From Castor canadensis (lineage: Eukaryota > Chordata > Mammalia > Rodentia > Castoridae), in the NCBI RefSeq assembly GCF_047511655.1, contig NC_133399.1, positions 7,567,333 to 7,631,332 on the forward strand: a stretch of 64,000 bases of DNA, read 5' to 3'. Of this stretch, positions 34,330 to 44,984 are shown in pieces. The notes below the pieces were generated by a model. It did not search any database, was not told where the DNA came from, and saw nothing but the letters and a program-made list of their open reading frames with translations. The first letter of the stretch is position 1; every line of letters begins with the position of its first letter. The position numbers and the translations under genes are program-made.

Positions 34330-34875
34330 ATTCATTTTATTTGTTTCATAATAATTATGCATATTTATGAGGTACAATATCATATTTTGGTGTGTGCATG
34401 CATTATATAAAGGTTCAATTGAACTAATTAATATATCCACCTCATCAATTTATCATTTTTGTGGTGAGAACATAAGAAATATTCCTAAGCAATTTTGAAA
34501 TATGCAAGATTAACTGTGGTCACCATGAAGTGAGATTGATCACTAAAACATATTTCAGTCTAACAGAAACTGTGGACCCTTTAAGAAACTGTCCTTTTAT
34601 ACTTTGGTCTGCATCTCTTTTTTTTAATCCTTCCCCTCCCTCTTCTCTGATAACCATTTTTCTGCTCTATTCCTATGACATCAACTTGTTTAGACTCCAC
34701 ACATATGCAAGACCATGCAGCATTTTTATTTCTTTGCCTGGATAATTTCACTTAGCATAGTGTCCTCCAGTCTTATTGATGCCGCTGTGATAGAATTTCC
34801 TTGTGAAGACTTTGTATACATACACATTTTCTTTATTCACCTATAGCTCTATGGACATTGAAAATGTTGTATTAA
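34330..34875 (-). mobile_element. L1MA-type 3' end, antisense
   Basis: 'gaactaattaatatatccacctcatcaatttatcatttttgtggtgagaac', 'ctgtggtcaccatgaag', 'tctaacagaaactgtgga' and 'ctggataatttcacttagca' are diagnostic antisense L1MA 3' UTR and ORF2 end. Confidence 0.85.
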
Positions 34876-34944
34876 CCTGATTTTATTTCCATGACATTAT
34901 TTTGTTGCAAAACTTCTTTCTTCATTGTTTTGTGTAATGTACAT

Positions 34945-35115
34945 GCACACATGTATGTAAATGGAACAAAGATACCTGTTGAAACTATTCCAGGAAGGGG
35001 AGGAGGGTGGATAAGGGAGAATGGTGGAGGGAGTGAATTCAACTATGATATATTTGAAATATTTTGAGAAACTTTGCAAATGTACCCCTAACCTTCACAA
35101 CAATAAAAAACTTGA
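34945..35115 (+). mobile_element. Old L1 3' UTR tail
   Basis: 'gatacctgttgaaactattcc', 'gagtgaattcaactatgatata' and 'aacaataaaaaacttg' are the sense tail of the recurring older L1 3' UTR. Confidence 0.75.
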
Positions 35116-35795
35116 AAAAATACCTTTCTCTAAAGGCAAAATCAAACAGAGCAGGTAACGCCTCTGATCACTTAAATCTTGTATTATATTGGTAAATAAA
35201 AAATAAGAAAAATGTGTGTCTGGTATGATATCCCCAGGAAAAAAATCACATGGAAAAGGTTATTTTGTGTGAAAGATAGAATTGGCATGGTGTGTCTCAA
35301 ATTTTATAAAACATGGTCAGTAGTATTTTAGAAGAAGTCCAAAACCAGGACTAGAGTGTAACAATTAGATTTGTCGAAAAGGAACTTGAAACCCAGAGAA
35401 AACAAAGAAAAAAATGCCACTCAGAATGGTGAGAAATGGAACTACCTCATTTGCTACTAGGTCATCTAAAAAGCAATTGGTCAAGTAACTATGTACTAAA
35501 TAGTAGCAACAAATCTTCTATTTTGTCATATAAAACATTGAATTTGTGGGGTTTTGGTATATTTCCTTTTGCTAATTTTTTCTTTTCTCCCTTTGTTCAT
35601 TTTTCTCTTGAATGTTCAATCTATGAATGTCTTTGCATAAAAATATAACATTAATCCAAACTACCTATATCCATGAGTGAAAATGTCATAATTAACCCCA
35701 TTATTCTGTGTGATTAATATATACTAAGTTTAAGAAAGAATAAAATATCAAAAAGAATAAAAAATCATGTCTCCTCTCTTATTGTTATTTTGCTG
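35116..35795. other. Unassigned AT-rich sequence
   Basis: May be the distal part of OR-unit copy U3, but I could not align it convincingly. Confidence 0.3.
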
Positions 35796-35799
35796 TTCA

Positions 35800-36775
35800 T
35801 TAAAGAGATATAAAGGTAAGTTGGAATGCCACCAGAACCAAGGATTCTTTTGGTTCTTACAGTCCTTATCCCAAACAGATCCATTTAGTTTCTCTTTTTC
35901 TCCCTCTCCTACCCTCCTATTCCTCATCCACTTTCTCCTCTTCCTTTTCTCCTGCTCCTTTCTCATCACCTCCTCCTCCTCCTTCTTATTCTTTTCTCTC
36001 TCTCTCTCCATGTTGCTTATTCATAGTAAGATGTTGTTATGCTTTTTTAAGCAGTTCAGAAAATGGCCACAGCAAAAAAGATCCCCAAGTTTATATATTT
36101 ATGAGAGTTATGATGGAATTTCTGGGTACCATTTTTTTATTCTTTAAAGGCAAATTTACATCCTTTTGACATCATTTCCTGTATTCATTTCTTTTTAACA
36201 CTGTGGATTGAGATGAGTATAGGATGGTATTCCCATAGTCCCTGGAGGGCACAGCGTGCTGCATGTGGTCTATGTAGTGTGTGTGTGTGTGTGTGTGTGT
36301 GTCTGTGTGTGTGTCTGTGTGTGTGTGTCTGTGTGTGTGTGTCTGTGTGTGTGTGTGTGTCTGTGTGTGGGTGTGTCTGTGCGTGTGTGTCTGTGTCTCT
36401 GTGTGTGTGTGTCTGTGTGTGTGTGTGTCTGTGTCTGTGTGTGTGTGTGTCTGTGTGTGTCTGTGTGTGTGTCTGTGTGTGTGTGTCTGTGTGTGTGTGT
36501 GTCTGTGTGTGTGTGTCTGTGTGTGTGTGTCTGTGTCTGTGTGTGTGTGTCTGTGTGTGTGTCTGTGTGTGTGTGTGTCTGTGTCTGTGTGTGTGTCTGT
36601 GTGTGTGTGTGTCTGTGTGTGTGTGTCTGTGTCTGTGTGTCTGTGTCTGTGTGTGTGTCTGTGTGTGTGTGTGTGTGTACCTTTAAGAGTGAGAACAGAT
36701 TTCAGAGAAAGGAAATCTAGGTTTAATATATTCCAAAATATCACTCATAATGTAGAGGCCAAAAGTTGATAAGTA
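35800..36775 (+). repeat. OR-unit upstream flank, copy U3, with no OR downstream
   Basis: Aligns with U2 14140-14760: 'ttggaatgccaccagaacc', 'ttcttacagtcctta-c', 'ccccaagttta', 'tttacatcc', 'catagtcc--gagggca', 'tgtggtctatg', then 'tttaagagtgagaacagatttcagagaaagga'. In U2 the OR ATG lies about 1.2 kb after this last landmark. Here the position is occupied by SINE and old L1 and no OR text is found. Confidence 0.65.
36277..36678. repeat. Compound (TG)n / TGTGTGTC minisatellite-like tract
   Basis: About 400 bases of TG repeat broken every 6-20 bases by TC, giving TGTGTGTC-type higher-order units. It stays open in several frames on both strands (Cys-Val and His-Thr repeats), which are repeat artefacts. 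It has grown from a 'tgtgctgtgtatg' site seen in unit U2. Confidence 0.97.
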
Positions 36776-36795
36776 ATGGAAATAAGAGGGGATGC

Positions 36796-36866
36796 AGGGC
36801 TGGGGATTTAGCTAAGTGCTAGTGTGCATATGGCTCTGTGATTCAATCTGCAGGACCAGACAGAGA
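36796..36866 (+). mobile_element. ID-type SINE
   Basis: 'gggctggggatttagctaagtgc' and 'gattcaatctgcaggacc' match the tRNA-like family. Confidence 0.75.
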
Positions 36867-37311
36867 AAAAGATGGATGCATTCCAATTTATAGGATACAC
36901 TTGCATCCAAATAATTGAGTATAATAAATTCAAAAACATCTGAATGGAGGAGCACCTTGTTCTTTAACATTCTCTGATGCGATCTCTCATTGCTCTTCAT
37001 CGTGCTTAGTCTTCTCTCCATATCCATTTCTCTTCTGTAACATTCTCTTCTTTTGGAATTTATTAGGATTAATAATTAACAATTATTAAGTATATTCTAA
37101 GTTACAGTTCACTCTTTGTGATGTACATTCTATAGCTTTTGTCAAATGTAGAATGGCAGGTATCCACTTTTCCAGTATTCTACAGAACAGTTTTCAATAC
37201 CATTGAGAACCACCGGTTCATCTTTTCCTACCTCCTCCCAACTCCCTGGAAAGCCCTGATTTTTTTAGCATCTCCATTTCATATTCTCTGGATTCTCATG
37301 TAGTTGTTTTT

Positions 37312-37374
37312 ATTTTGCAGTGTTGGGGATGGCATCTAGGGCCCCATGCATGCTCAGCACTACTGAACCAGCCT
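37312..37374 (-). mobile_element. ID-type SINE fragment, antisense
   Basis: 'gcagtgttggggatggcatctagggcc' and 'catgctcagcac' are the antisense tRNA-like SINE. Confidence 0.65.
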
Positions 37375-37572
37375 TGTGTCACATGACTGGAATCACTCAG
37401 AAGGCAGCCTGTAGAAATTGGCTTTTTGATTGAACAAGTGACTCTTAAGGTTCCTCCACATCTCTCTGAGGATTGAAAATGCATTTCCTTTATTTCTGAA
37501 TAATAAATAATGCATTCTGTGGATGTACCATGGTTTGATTATCCATTTAACTACTGAAGACCTTTTCTTTTT

Positions 37573-37882
37573 AGTAGTACTGGGATTTGAATTCAGGGCT
37601 TTATGCTTGATAACCAGGCGCCCTAACACTTGAGTTATACTCCCAAGCTTTTTACTTTTAGCTATTTATCAGACAGGGTCTCATGATCTTATCCAGTGCT
37701 GGCCTTAGACCACATTCCTACTATTCTACTTCCTTCATAGCTGGGGCATGTGCCACTATGCCCAGCTCTTTGAGAAAATGTCTTGATAACTTTATTCCCA
37801 GGCTGTCCTTGAACCATAAACTTCCTATCTTCACCTCCCAAGTAGCTGTGATTACATATGTGAGCCACCATGATGCCCAGAA
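37573..37882 (-). mobile_element. Composite SINE, antisense
   Basis: Antisense ID-like part ('gtactgggatttgaattcagggctt', 'ccaggcgcccta') then two B1-like stretches ('acagggtctcatgatc', 'ctcccaagtagctgtgattac', 'gtgagccacca'). Confidence 0.88.
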
Positions 37883-38359
37883 TAATTACTGAAGGACATC
37901 TTGGCGGCTTCTACATTTTAGCAATTATTATTAAGCCACTATGAATACTTGTGTGCCAGTGATTTGTTTGTATTTTTCTTTTTCACTTGTGGACATAGTT
38001 TTCAATTGATTTGAATAACTATGATATGGAATAAAACTGTGGTATCCTACCATAAGAGACTCTTTAGTTTTATAAGGAAATCATCAAACTGTCTTTTAAG
38101 TTTGTCATACCATTTTGCATTCCCACCATCATTGAATGGTAGTCCATTGTTCCTCACTTTTGTCAATATTTTGTGTTTTCAGTGTTTGAATTTTAGGTAA
38201 TTTAATGGGGATTAGTGGTATCTCATTATTTTAATTCAGAAATCTGATTAAATTAATTTTAGGATCTACTCATTTCTTTATTTTTCATTCATATGTCTTC
38301 CTTCATGAGGTATCAACTGAAATCTTTTTCCAATTTTCCATTTCCAAATTGAGTTTTTT

Positions 38360-38512
38360 AATATTTTTCTTCTCCTCCTCTTTCTCTTCTAAATCCTCTA
38401 TTTCCCCCTCTTCCTTCTCGTTCTTCTTCTTCTCCTGATTGCAGTAGTAGGGTTTGAGCTCAGGGCTCCACACTTGCTAGACAGGTGCTCTATCACTTCG
38501 CCAGTCCATTCC
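38360..38512 (-). mobile_element. CT-rich tail plus ID-type SINE, antisense
   Basis: A TTC/CTC-rich run (38368-38435) precedes 'gtagtagggtttgagctcagggctcc' and 'gacaggtgctctatcacttcgcca', the antisense tRNA-like SINE with its expanded tail. Confidence 0.8.
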
Positions 38513-38664
38513 CCTTTAATCTTCTTATTATTGAGTTTTTAACAAAGTTACGTGTATATTATGGATATCAACACTTTATTAAATATGTGTCCTATGAAGA
38601 TTTTCTTCCTGACTGTGACTTCTATGTTCAGTTTTCTAACTCTATTTGCCATAAAAAGTTTTTA

Positions 38665-38935
38665 ATGGCATAATATTAAGTGACATAAGCCAGTGTCAGA
38701 AAAACATATGCCCTATGACTTATCTTATAAGGAGAACCTTTTTATCATTTTAAAATGACAAAAAGACACAAAAGAAGAGGGGTTTCAGTTGGTGACCAGG
38801 GATGAACTGATGTGAAAACTTAAGAGAATGATTGATGGATGAATATGATCAAATTATGTAATATGAAAGTATGAATATGTCATAATGACCTCACTATTCT
38901 TAAAATTAGTAATATTTTAAAAAGCAATGATAGAA
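38665..38935 (+). mobile_element. Old L1 3' end fragment
   Basis: 'ttaagtgacataagccagtgtcag', 'ggagaaccttttta', 'gaatatgatcaaattatgt' and 'gacctcactattcttaaaattag' are sense ORF2 end and 3' UTR. Confidence 0.7.
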
Positions 38936-38939
38936 ACAG

Positions 38940-39405
38940 AGTAGAACCAGTTCCTGCATTTCTAGAAATAAATTGTATAACCCTTCACACATTTTCCCCA
39001 AATTCTTTTATGAATAAATAAGTGATCAAATTTTCAATCTATCAAGTTGATGAAAAATTCCAGTTCTTTAGTTCAAAAGAATCCATTAAATTTGAATAAA
39101 ACCACACTGTCCCTTCCTTACAAAAGCAAATTCTCACAGAAAATTTGCAGTAGAGAAATTAAATGTCTAAGCAACTCATAGGTACATGTGGCCTCTGAGT
39201 CATGGAAAAATTTCAAAATAAAGCTCATGAGTACACCCTATTTTAATGTGAGTACACAAGATGACAGGAGGTATCACAATGTGTGTCATCTATAAATTTT
39301 TGTTGCCAGATTTCACCCACAACTAGTCCATTGGTCTGAAACTCCCTGAGACATTGCTTCAATATATAACAATTTATAAATAAATATCTTTCATTTAGCT
39401 TTATA
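38940..39405. other. Unassigned sequence
   Basis: No gene or repeat recognised. Confidence 0.3.
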
Positions 39406-39409
39406 TAAT

Positions 39410-40690
39410 TCAATGTCTAATGCCATATTTCTTTACCCCAAACCCCTTGGACTCATTTCCCTATGGGATTTTTTTCCTTTCCTACAGAGTCTGTTTCCTA
39501 AACCACAAGTGTAAGATTCTGGGCATACAGTTTTTATTCCTTCTGTTCCATGAACTCTTCTGCTTTCAAGAGATCATACCTGCCTTCTTATCCCAGCCCC
39601 AAGTTATATTTTTGCCTAAATTGGACACAGAATAACTTTAGTAGGTGCCATGGCTCTCCAGTGCCAACATTTGTGTTGGGGATAGAGATCCATAATATCT
39701 TCACAGACTTTCTATTCCCCTCTGCAACGAGAGAGAATCTGTTCCTGTGATTATAAAACTATGGGTACTAACTTTCCTGGCTTTGTGAGAGTTTTGGAAA
39801 AACACCTAGAAAATTCATACTTATATGACACATTAAACATTGTCATTCAGTCTTTCATATTGGAAATAATAATAATCGTACATTTTTGTCACTTAATGCA
39901 CACTGCTCAAATCTTAATGCCTTATAATCATGTCTATTTTATTTTAAAATTTTCATTCTAGATTTCATTCTACATTTTTCTAGAATGGAGCTCAAAGTCA
40001 TAAGCTGGGTAGATTGGTATGACTTTCAGTGGAACTTTTTTGAGTTGATAAAAGATTTCCAGAACCAGGTTAGTGCCCATTATCCAGTTATGTTTTTTTT
40101 TTCTGTGATAATCACATGGGAATATCCACAGAATTTTGATTACCAACACATGGGAAGTGAGGCAAAGACCTAACCAGTAAAGGCCAGGGAAGGGATGGAG
40201 CTCAGCATCTTATAAGGCACAGGATAGCCCTTGCCAAAAGAATATTCTACCAGAAATGCAAGCCATAGGAAGGTCATGAAGCCCTGTTCTAGATGAGAAC
40301 ATATCTAACTTCAATGGAGTATATAAAGCCCTATTTCTGATTCCAGGGTTACAAGATGCCAAGGATTCTGCACACCTAACCAGCTCCCAGTTGCTATTGG
40401 TGTCCCTGGTACTGATGTGCAGAACACACTTGGATTGTTAAGACTGGGTTCCCAGGTGAGTCCATTGTGGGTATTTTGAGTCAAGCACTCACCATCTATA
40501 ACAGCTTTGAGTGTAGGGGTTCATATATTGGACTTTGTAGACTAAATTTGAAAATATTAGTTTAAAGTTACCTTCTGAGTATGTCTCATCACAGGAAATA
40601 AAAGTTTGAAACATTTGGCACCAAATCTGTAAACTTGGGAAATCAAATGTGAACTGTTTTGAATATATGATTAGCTGACTAGATTTTTTG
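39410..40690. repeat. Unnamed OR-cluster block, copy D, containing MER20
   Basis: Aligns with 50900-52040 over more than 1 kb: 'ctgctttcaagagatc', 'tctattcccctctgcaacgagagagaatctg', 'gattataaaac-a-gggtacta', a MER20 element, 'tagatgagaacat-tc', 'aa-c-ccatttctgattcc' and 'gagtatgtctcat-acaggaaat'. This is an ordered segmental copy, not a dispersed repeat. No gene is recognised in it. Confidence 0.7.
40060..40298 (+). mobile_element. MER20-like hAT DNA transposon remnant (block D)
   Basis: 'gaccta-ccagtaaaggccaggga', 'cagcatcttataaggcacaggatagccc' and 'aggtcatgaagccctg' match the non-autonomous MER20 consensus as I remember it. The same element sits at the matching place in block B. Confidence 0.7.
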
Positions 40691-40699
40691 CCTTTCTGG

Positions 40700-41095
40700 A
40701 GATTTTCCCTATGGTCTGTAGAGAGATCCCTTTTCTGTGCAGAAGCTTTTTAGTTTGATGCAATCCCAACTTGTGTTTCATGTCATGAAATGTTTTACAA
40801 CGATGGTCTCACTGTAGCAATGTTTTCTTGAGGATGGGATGACCTATTTTCAAAGTAGCCCATTCTATGACCAGCTTATTCAGCTCAGGAGCCTTATAAT
40901 CAAGTGTGGTCTAAGAACTCTTAAGTAGACTTGTGACAACTAGCCAACTTGTGTCCTGAACTCTGAGATTCCTGTGAACACCTTGGGCAATGATTTCCCC
41001 CTACCTATGTACACAAGAAAAAGAATGAAGAGAATCCCAAATCTGTAAGAATTGCTGATATCCAGTCACACATCTATTTCTGTAAATAAGAGCTG
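40700..41095. other. Mostly unassigned; short old L1-like start
   Basis: 'gtctgtagagagatcccttttctgtgcagaagctttttagtttgatgcaatccc' (40715-40770) is antisense L1 ORF2. The rest is not recognised. Confidence 0.45.
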
Positions 41096-41099
41096 TCAC

Positions 41100-41503
41100 T
41101 TACTGTTATGGCTTGGGTGAAACTTGGGTCTTACCAAAGGCCTGTGTGCTTATGTGGTGGTCCCTTGGGTGGCACTATTGAGAAGTAATGGGACCTTTGA
41201 GAGGTAGGGCATATTGGGAGGTCAGTAGATCATGGGTTGAATTCCCTTGAAAGGAATTGTGGAACTCTATCAATACAGTCATTCTCTGCTTCCTAATTCA
41301 AGATAGATGCCTGCTCTGACACATCCTCCCACCGTGTGATACTTTCATACCAAAGGCAAAAAACAATGAAGTTGCCCAGTGTTAGACTTGAAACTCCATA
41401 ACTACAACCACAAACAGAATGTTCTTCACTTCATAAGTCCCCTATGTCAAGTATTTCGCTATAGTGACCAGAAGCATACTAATCCACTATGTTTTACAAG
41501 TGC
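41100..41503 (+). mobile_element. Solo MaLR-type LTR (fossil)
   Basis: Begins TGTTATGGCTTGGGTG, continues with 'ggtggcactattgagaagtaatgggacctttgagagg' and 'gggttgaattccctt', and ends near 'gaccagaagcatactaatcca'. This layout is that of an old mammalian MaLR (MST/MLT-like) LTR of about 400 bases. It looks like a solitary, much-diverged LTR with no internal part, probably tens of millions of years old. Confidence 0.65.
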
Positions 41504-41504
41504 A

Positions 41505-41618
41505 GCTATTGTCAATTACTCCTCAGCCACAATATACTCTAATATTGAGCCCTATGAGTGATTGTCCTGTCATTTGTGACAAATATAGAATCTGGAGGAT
41601 ATCATGCTCTGTGAAATA
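41505..41618 (+). mobile_element. Old L1 fragment
   Basis: 'ttactcctcagccacaatatac', 'gatt-tcctgtcatttgtgaca' and 'ctgtgaaataagttagaca' are sense ORF2 end. Confidence 0.65.
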
Positions 41619-41634
41619 AGTTAGACATTTGTAT

Positions 41635-42295
41635 GTAAAACTATATTGGTATTTCTTCATTTGAAAAGTATCTTTTCAGTTCATATGCCCATTTATTTAT
41701 TTGGAGTATTTGTTCATTTGGTACTTAATTTTGAATTCTTTATATAGTCTGAATATTAAACATCTGATGGATAAAGAGCTGGCAAAGAATTTCTCCTATT
41801 CTTCAGGCTATCTCTTCCTTCTGTAGAGTGAAAATCTCTGTGTATCATTTCCTTTGCTTTACAGAATCTTAAAATTTAGTATAACACCACTCACAATAGC
41901 CAAGTCATAAAATCAGCCTTGGTTCTCCTCAGTCAATGAATGGATAAATCAAACATGGCATATATAGAGCATAGAGTATTACTCAGTCATGAAGAAGAAA
42001 TCACACTGTTTGCAAGAAAATTGGTGAAACTAGAGATTATCATGTTAATTGAAACAAACCAGACTCAGAAAGGAAAGTATTTTGTGTTTTCTCTCATATG
42101 AGTAATATGTTTTGAAGATGTGAAGGTATAAGGCAGACTACAGGGAGTAGGAAGGGTACCTTTTGGAAGAGAAAAAAGGATAAGTGTAGGTAATAGGGGA
42201 GTTATATAATTAAAATACATTCTAAAAATATGTGGAATTATCATAACAACTCACTATTTTCCAAAATTAACATACACTAATTAAAATCTTTCAAA
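41635..42295 (+). mobile_element. Older L1 with 5' inversion
   Basis: 41635-41880 is antisense ORF2 ('cttttcagttcatatgcccatttatttatttgg' to 'catttcctttgctttacagaa'). 41885-42295 is sense ORF2 end and 3' UTR ('actcacaatagccaagtc', 'tattactcagtcatgaagaag', 'ctcagaaaggaaag'). The inverted part lies just upstream of the direct part in L1 order, with about 0.4 kb missing, as expected from twin priming. Confidence 0.75.
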
Positions 42296-42484
42296 ATTTA
42301 GATAACCTTAGATTTTTACATGATTTTAATTACACACAATCTTAAAATGTCAATTACATTGAGACACAGAGCAAAATTGTCAATATGGGAATGGAATGGT
42401 ATATGTCAATGAGAAGGCATGGTTCGAAAGGTATAGAATTAGATTTTTGTAGAATGCATAAGTCTAGATATATAATATACATCA

Positions 42485-42640
42485 GTAGGACTATGCTCAG
42501 TAATATTGCACCATACACCGTAGATCTAGTAAGAGGGTAGAGTTTAGGTATTCTTGTTCACTTAAGAAAGAAGTGAACAAGAGGTGTTCATTTGAGGTGA
42601 TGGACTAAGGGTTTTGAATTTGCATTGGCCAAAACAATAT
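42485..42640 (+). mobile_element. L1MA-type 3' end fragment
   Basis: 'aatattgcaccatacaccgtag', 'agtaagagggtagagtttaggtattctt' and 'gaggtgatggacta' match L1MA tails. Confidence 0.6.
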
Positions 42641-42644
42641 GGTG

Positions 42645-43330
42645 GTCTGGGGAATGGTCCTTAAGAGGTATTGGCATGATTTTGCTGCTGCTGCTATTAA
42701 CCCTTCCCTACCAAGTAAACAGGACAAGTAGAGGAGTCCCCAGGTGTCCCAACCATGGTCATTCTTAACAATCCTACAACCATGGAACTCTCAAAAGTTA
42801 GAGGACCCTGCCAAGACTAGTAGAGTATTTAGAATTGATGTACGGCTGATGACATGAGAAGACCCAAAGAAATAAGAAGTCATCCTCAATATAGATTCCT
42901 ATGACACAAGAAAAACAGTGCCACAATCCGTTTACTTAGGAAAGAGTGTTATGCAACAATGAGTGTTATGCAACAACAATATTACTGATGCAATAACCAA
43001 TGCAAACAGAACCGAGATCACTCTGAATAATCTACTGCTTATTTTGGTTCTGATAGTTGAGGCAGCACTCATGGTGACCTGACTCTTCAAGCTTATTTCA
43101 GATAACTATATAAAAAAGAGAATCCCTTCTAGATAATCATGAGGTTTCAAGGATATGTATTTTTTTACAGGAATACCTTTCATGACTGAATCACAAGTCT
43201 CCATTCCCACAGGTAAGATTGTGAGAATTAAAGGTCTGTCATGTGTCATCCATTGATTGACAGGATTTAAAGAACACAAAAGAGATAACAAAATTGATGA
43301 TAAAGTAATACATATGTTGTTCACTCACAA
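42645..43330. other. Unassigned sequence
   Basis: About 690 bases with no recognised gene or repeat. Confidence 0.3.
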
Positions 43331-43391
43331 GCACTTTAACATTTGTGACAAAATTTTAATAGTAGGAAATATTTTATTTAGGGTATTGGAT

Positions 43392-43475
43392 AAAGTCATA
43401 TTTGTAGGGGAAAGGGGGGAGAAATGACCCAAACATTGTATGCACATATGAATAAAAAAAAAGTCATATTTGTAG
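43392..43475 (+). mobile_element. Ultra-short young L1 insertion with target-site duplication
   Basis: Only about 52 bases of L1 (43408-43459): the last G-run, GAGAAATGACCCAAACATTG, TATGCACATATGAATAAA and poly(A). Perfect 16-base duplication AAAGTCATATTTGTAG at 43392-43407 and 43460-43475. Confidence 0.93.
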
Positions 43476-43479
43476 ACAG

Positions 43480-44830
43480 CATTGGAAACTTTTAAACTTG
43501 ATCCAATCAAGCCATAGAGCCAATGACAACAAATCCTTGAGTCCAATGAACTAAATAGAAAATAAAAAATTGATAAGTGGGACTGCATCAAATTAAAAAG
43601 TTTCTGAACATCAAAAAAAAACAGTTACCAGAATCAAAAGACAATCCACAGAATGGGAGAAAATATTTACTGACTATTCAATAAATAAGGGATTAATATC
43701 CACAATATACTAAAATGTGAAAAAACAAAATAGCAGAAGAAATGATCCAGTTAATAAATGGGCAAATGAATTGAACAGTCTTCTTGTTAGAAGAAGAAAT
43801 ACAAATAGCTAATCAATACATGAAGAAATGTTCACCATTCTTAGACATAAAGGAAATGCAAATAAAAACTACACTAAGAAGCCATCTCACTCCAGTCAGA
43901 TTGACCATCATCAAGAAAATACAACAAAAACTAGCAAGCATGTGAGGGAAAAAGGAACATTTACACACTGTTGATGGACATGTAAATTTGTACAACCACT
44001 GTGGAAACCAGTATGGAAGTTCCTCAGAAAACTAAAAATACACATGCTTTAGTACTCTAACTTACCACTACTGGGCTTATGTCCAGAGGAGTGTAAACCA
44101 ATATACAAAAAAGATACTTGTATACCCATGTTTATTGCAACTCTCCTCACAATAAACAAAGTGTTGAAACAGCTAAATAGCTAAGGTGCCCAACAACTAG
44201 TGAATGAATAAAACAATTATCTCTCTCTCTCCATGGATTATATATATTCCATATGCATATACATGTATATTACATGTACATGTATATGTTCATTATATAT
44301 ACACATGTATATGGAATATATATAATCATACATGATATATTATATATATGTGGAGATATACTCATACATTACTCTTCCCTCAACAAAAATGTAAATATGC
44401 CATTTGGAGGAAAATGAATGAACTGGAAAACATCATGCTGAGTCAGATATGCCAAGCTTAAAAGGCCAAATATTCCATGTTCTTGCTCATTTGTGAATCT
44501 AAACCAAAAATTATAGTGACAGTGATTACCATAAAAATAATGATTTGTAAATGTAATTGGGAAAGTTTCTAGGGTGAACCAGCAAGAGGGTGGATGTGGA
44601 AAAGAAAGAATATCAAGGGGAGAAGAAGATGGATGTATGCTGCCTATGCAAATATGCAGACTGCATAATGAAGCACGCACAAAAAATTTGAAAATTGGTG
44701 GAGCTCATAGGGGGAGAATGGAGGAGATGAACTTGTACAAGGTACACTTTACACATGTAATTAATTATCACAATGAGATAGCCTTGCATTATTAGTATTT
44801 GCTAACTGAAACAAGCTTTTTAAAAAATAA
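43480..44830 (+). mobile_element. Older L1 ORF2 end and 3' UTR
   Basis: 'gactgcatcaaattaaaaagtttctg', 'cagaatgggagaaaatattt', 'aataaatgggcaaatgaattgaacag', 'gaagccatctcactccagtc', 'cacactgttgatggacatgtaaatttgtacaacc' and 'catgtttattgcaactctcctc' are successive ORF2 blocks. The 3' UTR runs to about 44830. Internally it carries the hairpin at 44236-44327. Confidence 0.88.
44236..44327. repeat. AT-rich inverted repeat (hairpin)
   Basis: Perfect 19-base arms: GATTATATATATTCCATAT (44236-44254) and its complement at 44309-44327. The loop is itself rich in 'acatgtat' self-complementary units. It lies inside an old L1. Confidence 0.9.
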
Positions 44831-44984
44831 ATTATGTAAAGCATTTGAAGACAAAGAGATTCAAAGTGCAGAAAATAGAGTGGAGAGGTTGATTCTCCAC
44901 TTCTACACTCTGATTAAAGAATCAATTCCTAGCTCCAAGGTTTATAGACCTGCAACCAAGAGCACTTCCTGATTTTTATGGAAG

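Larger units (their letters stand above)
37060..38660 (-). mobile_element. Very old L1 (L1ME/HAL1-like), antisense, split by SINEs
   Basis: 'gatgtacattctatagcttttg', 'ctggaaagccctgatttttttagc', 'gtggatgtaccatggtttgattatcc', 'ctgaaggacatcttggcggcttc', 'attttgcattcccacc' and 'gtggtatctcatt' follow the same order as in 21180-22100. It is interrupted by SINEs at 37312, 37573 and 38440. Confidence 0.85.

Noticed and set aside
35748-36147. Overlapping Arg/Glu/Lys-rich and Ser/Leu/Phe-rich frames
   Set aside because: They follow a pyrimidine-rich CTCCTC stretch; no domain seen.
36172-36769. Long frames of 154-190 codons on both strands
   Set aside because: They are translations of the TG-rich tract (Cys-Val or His-Thr repeats) with no start context or family resemblance.
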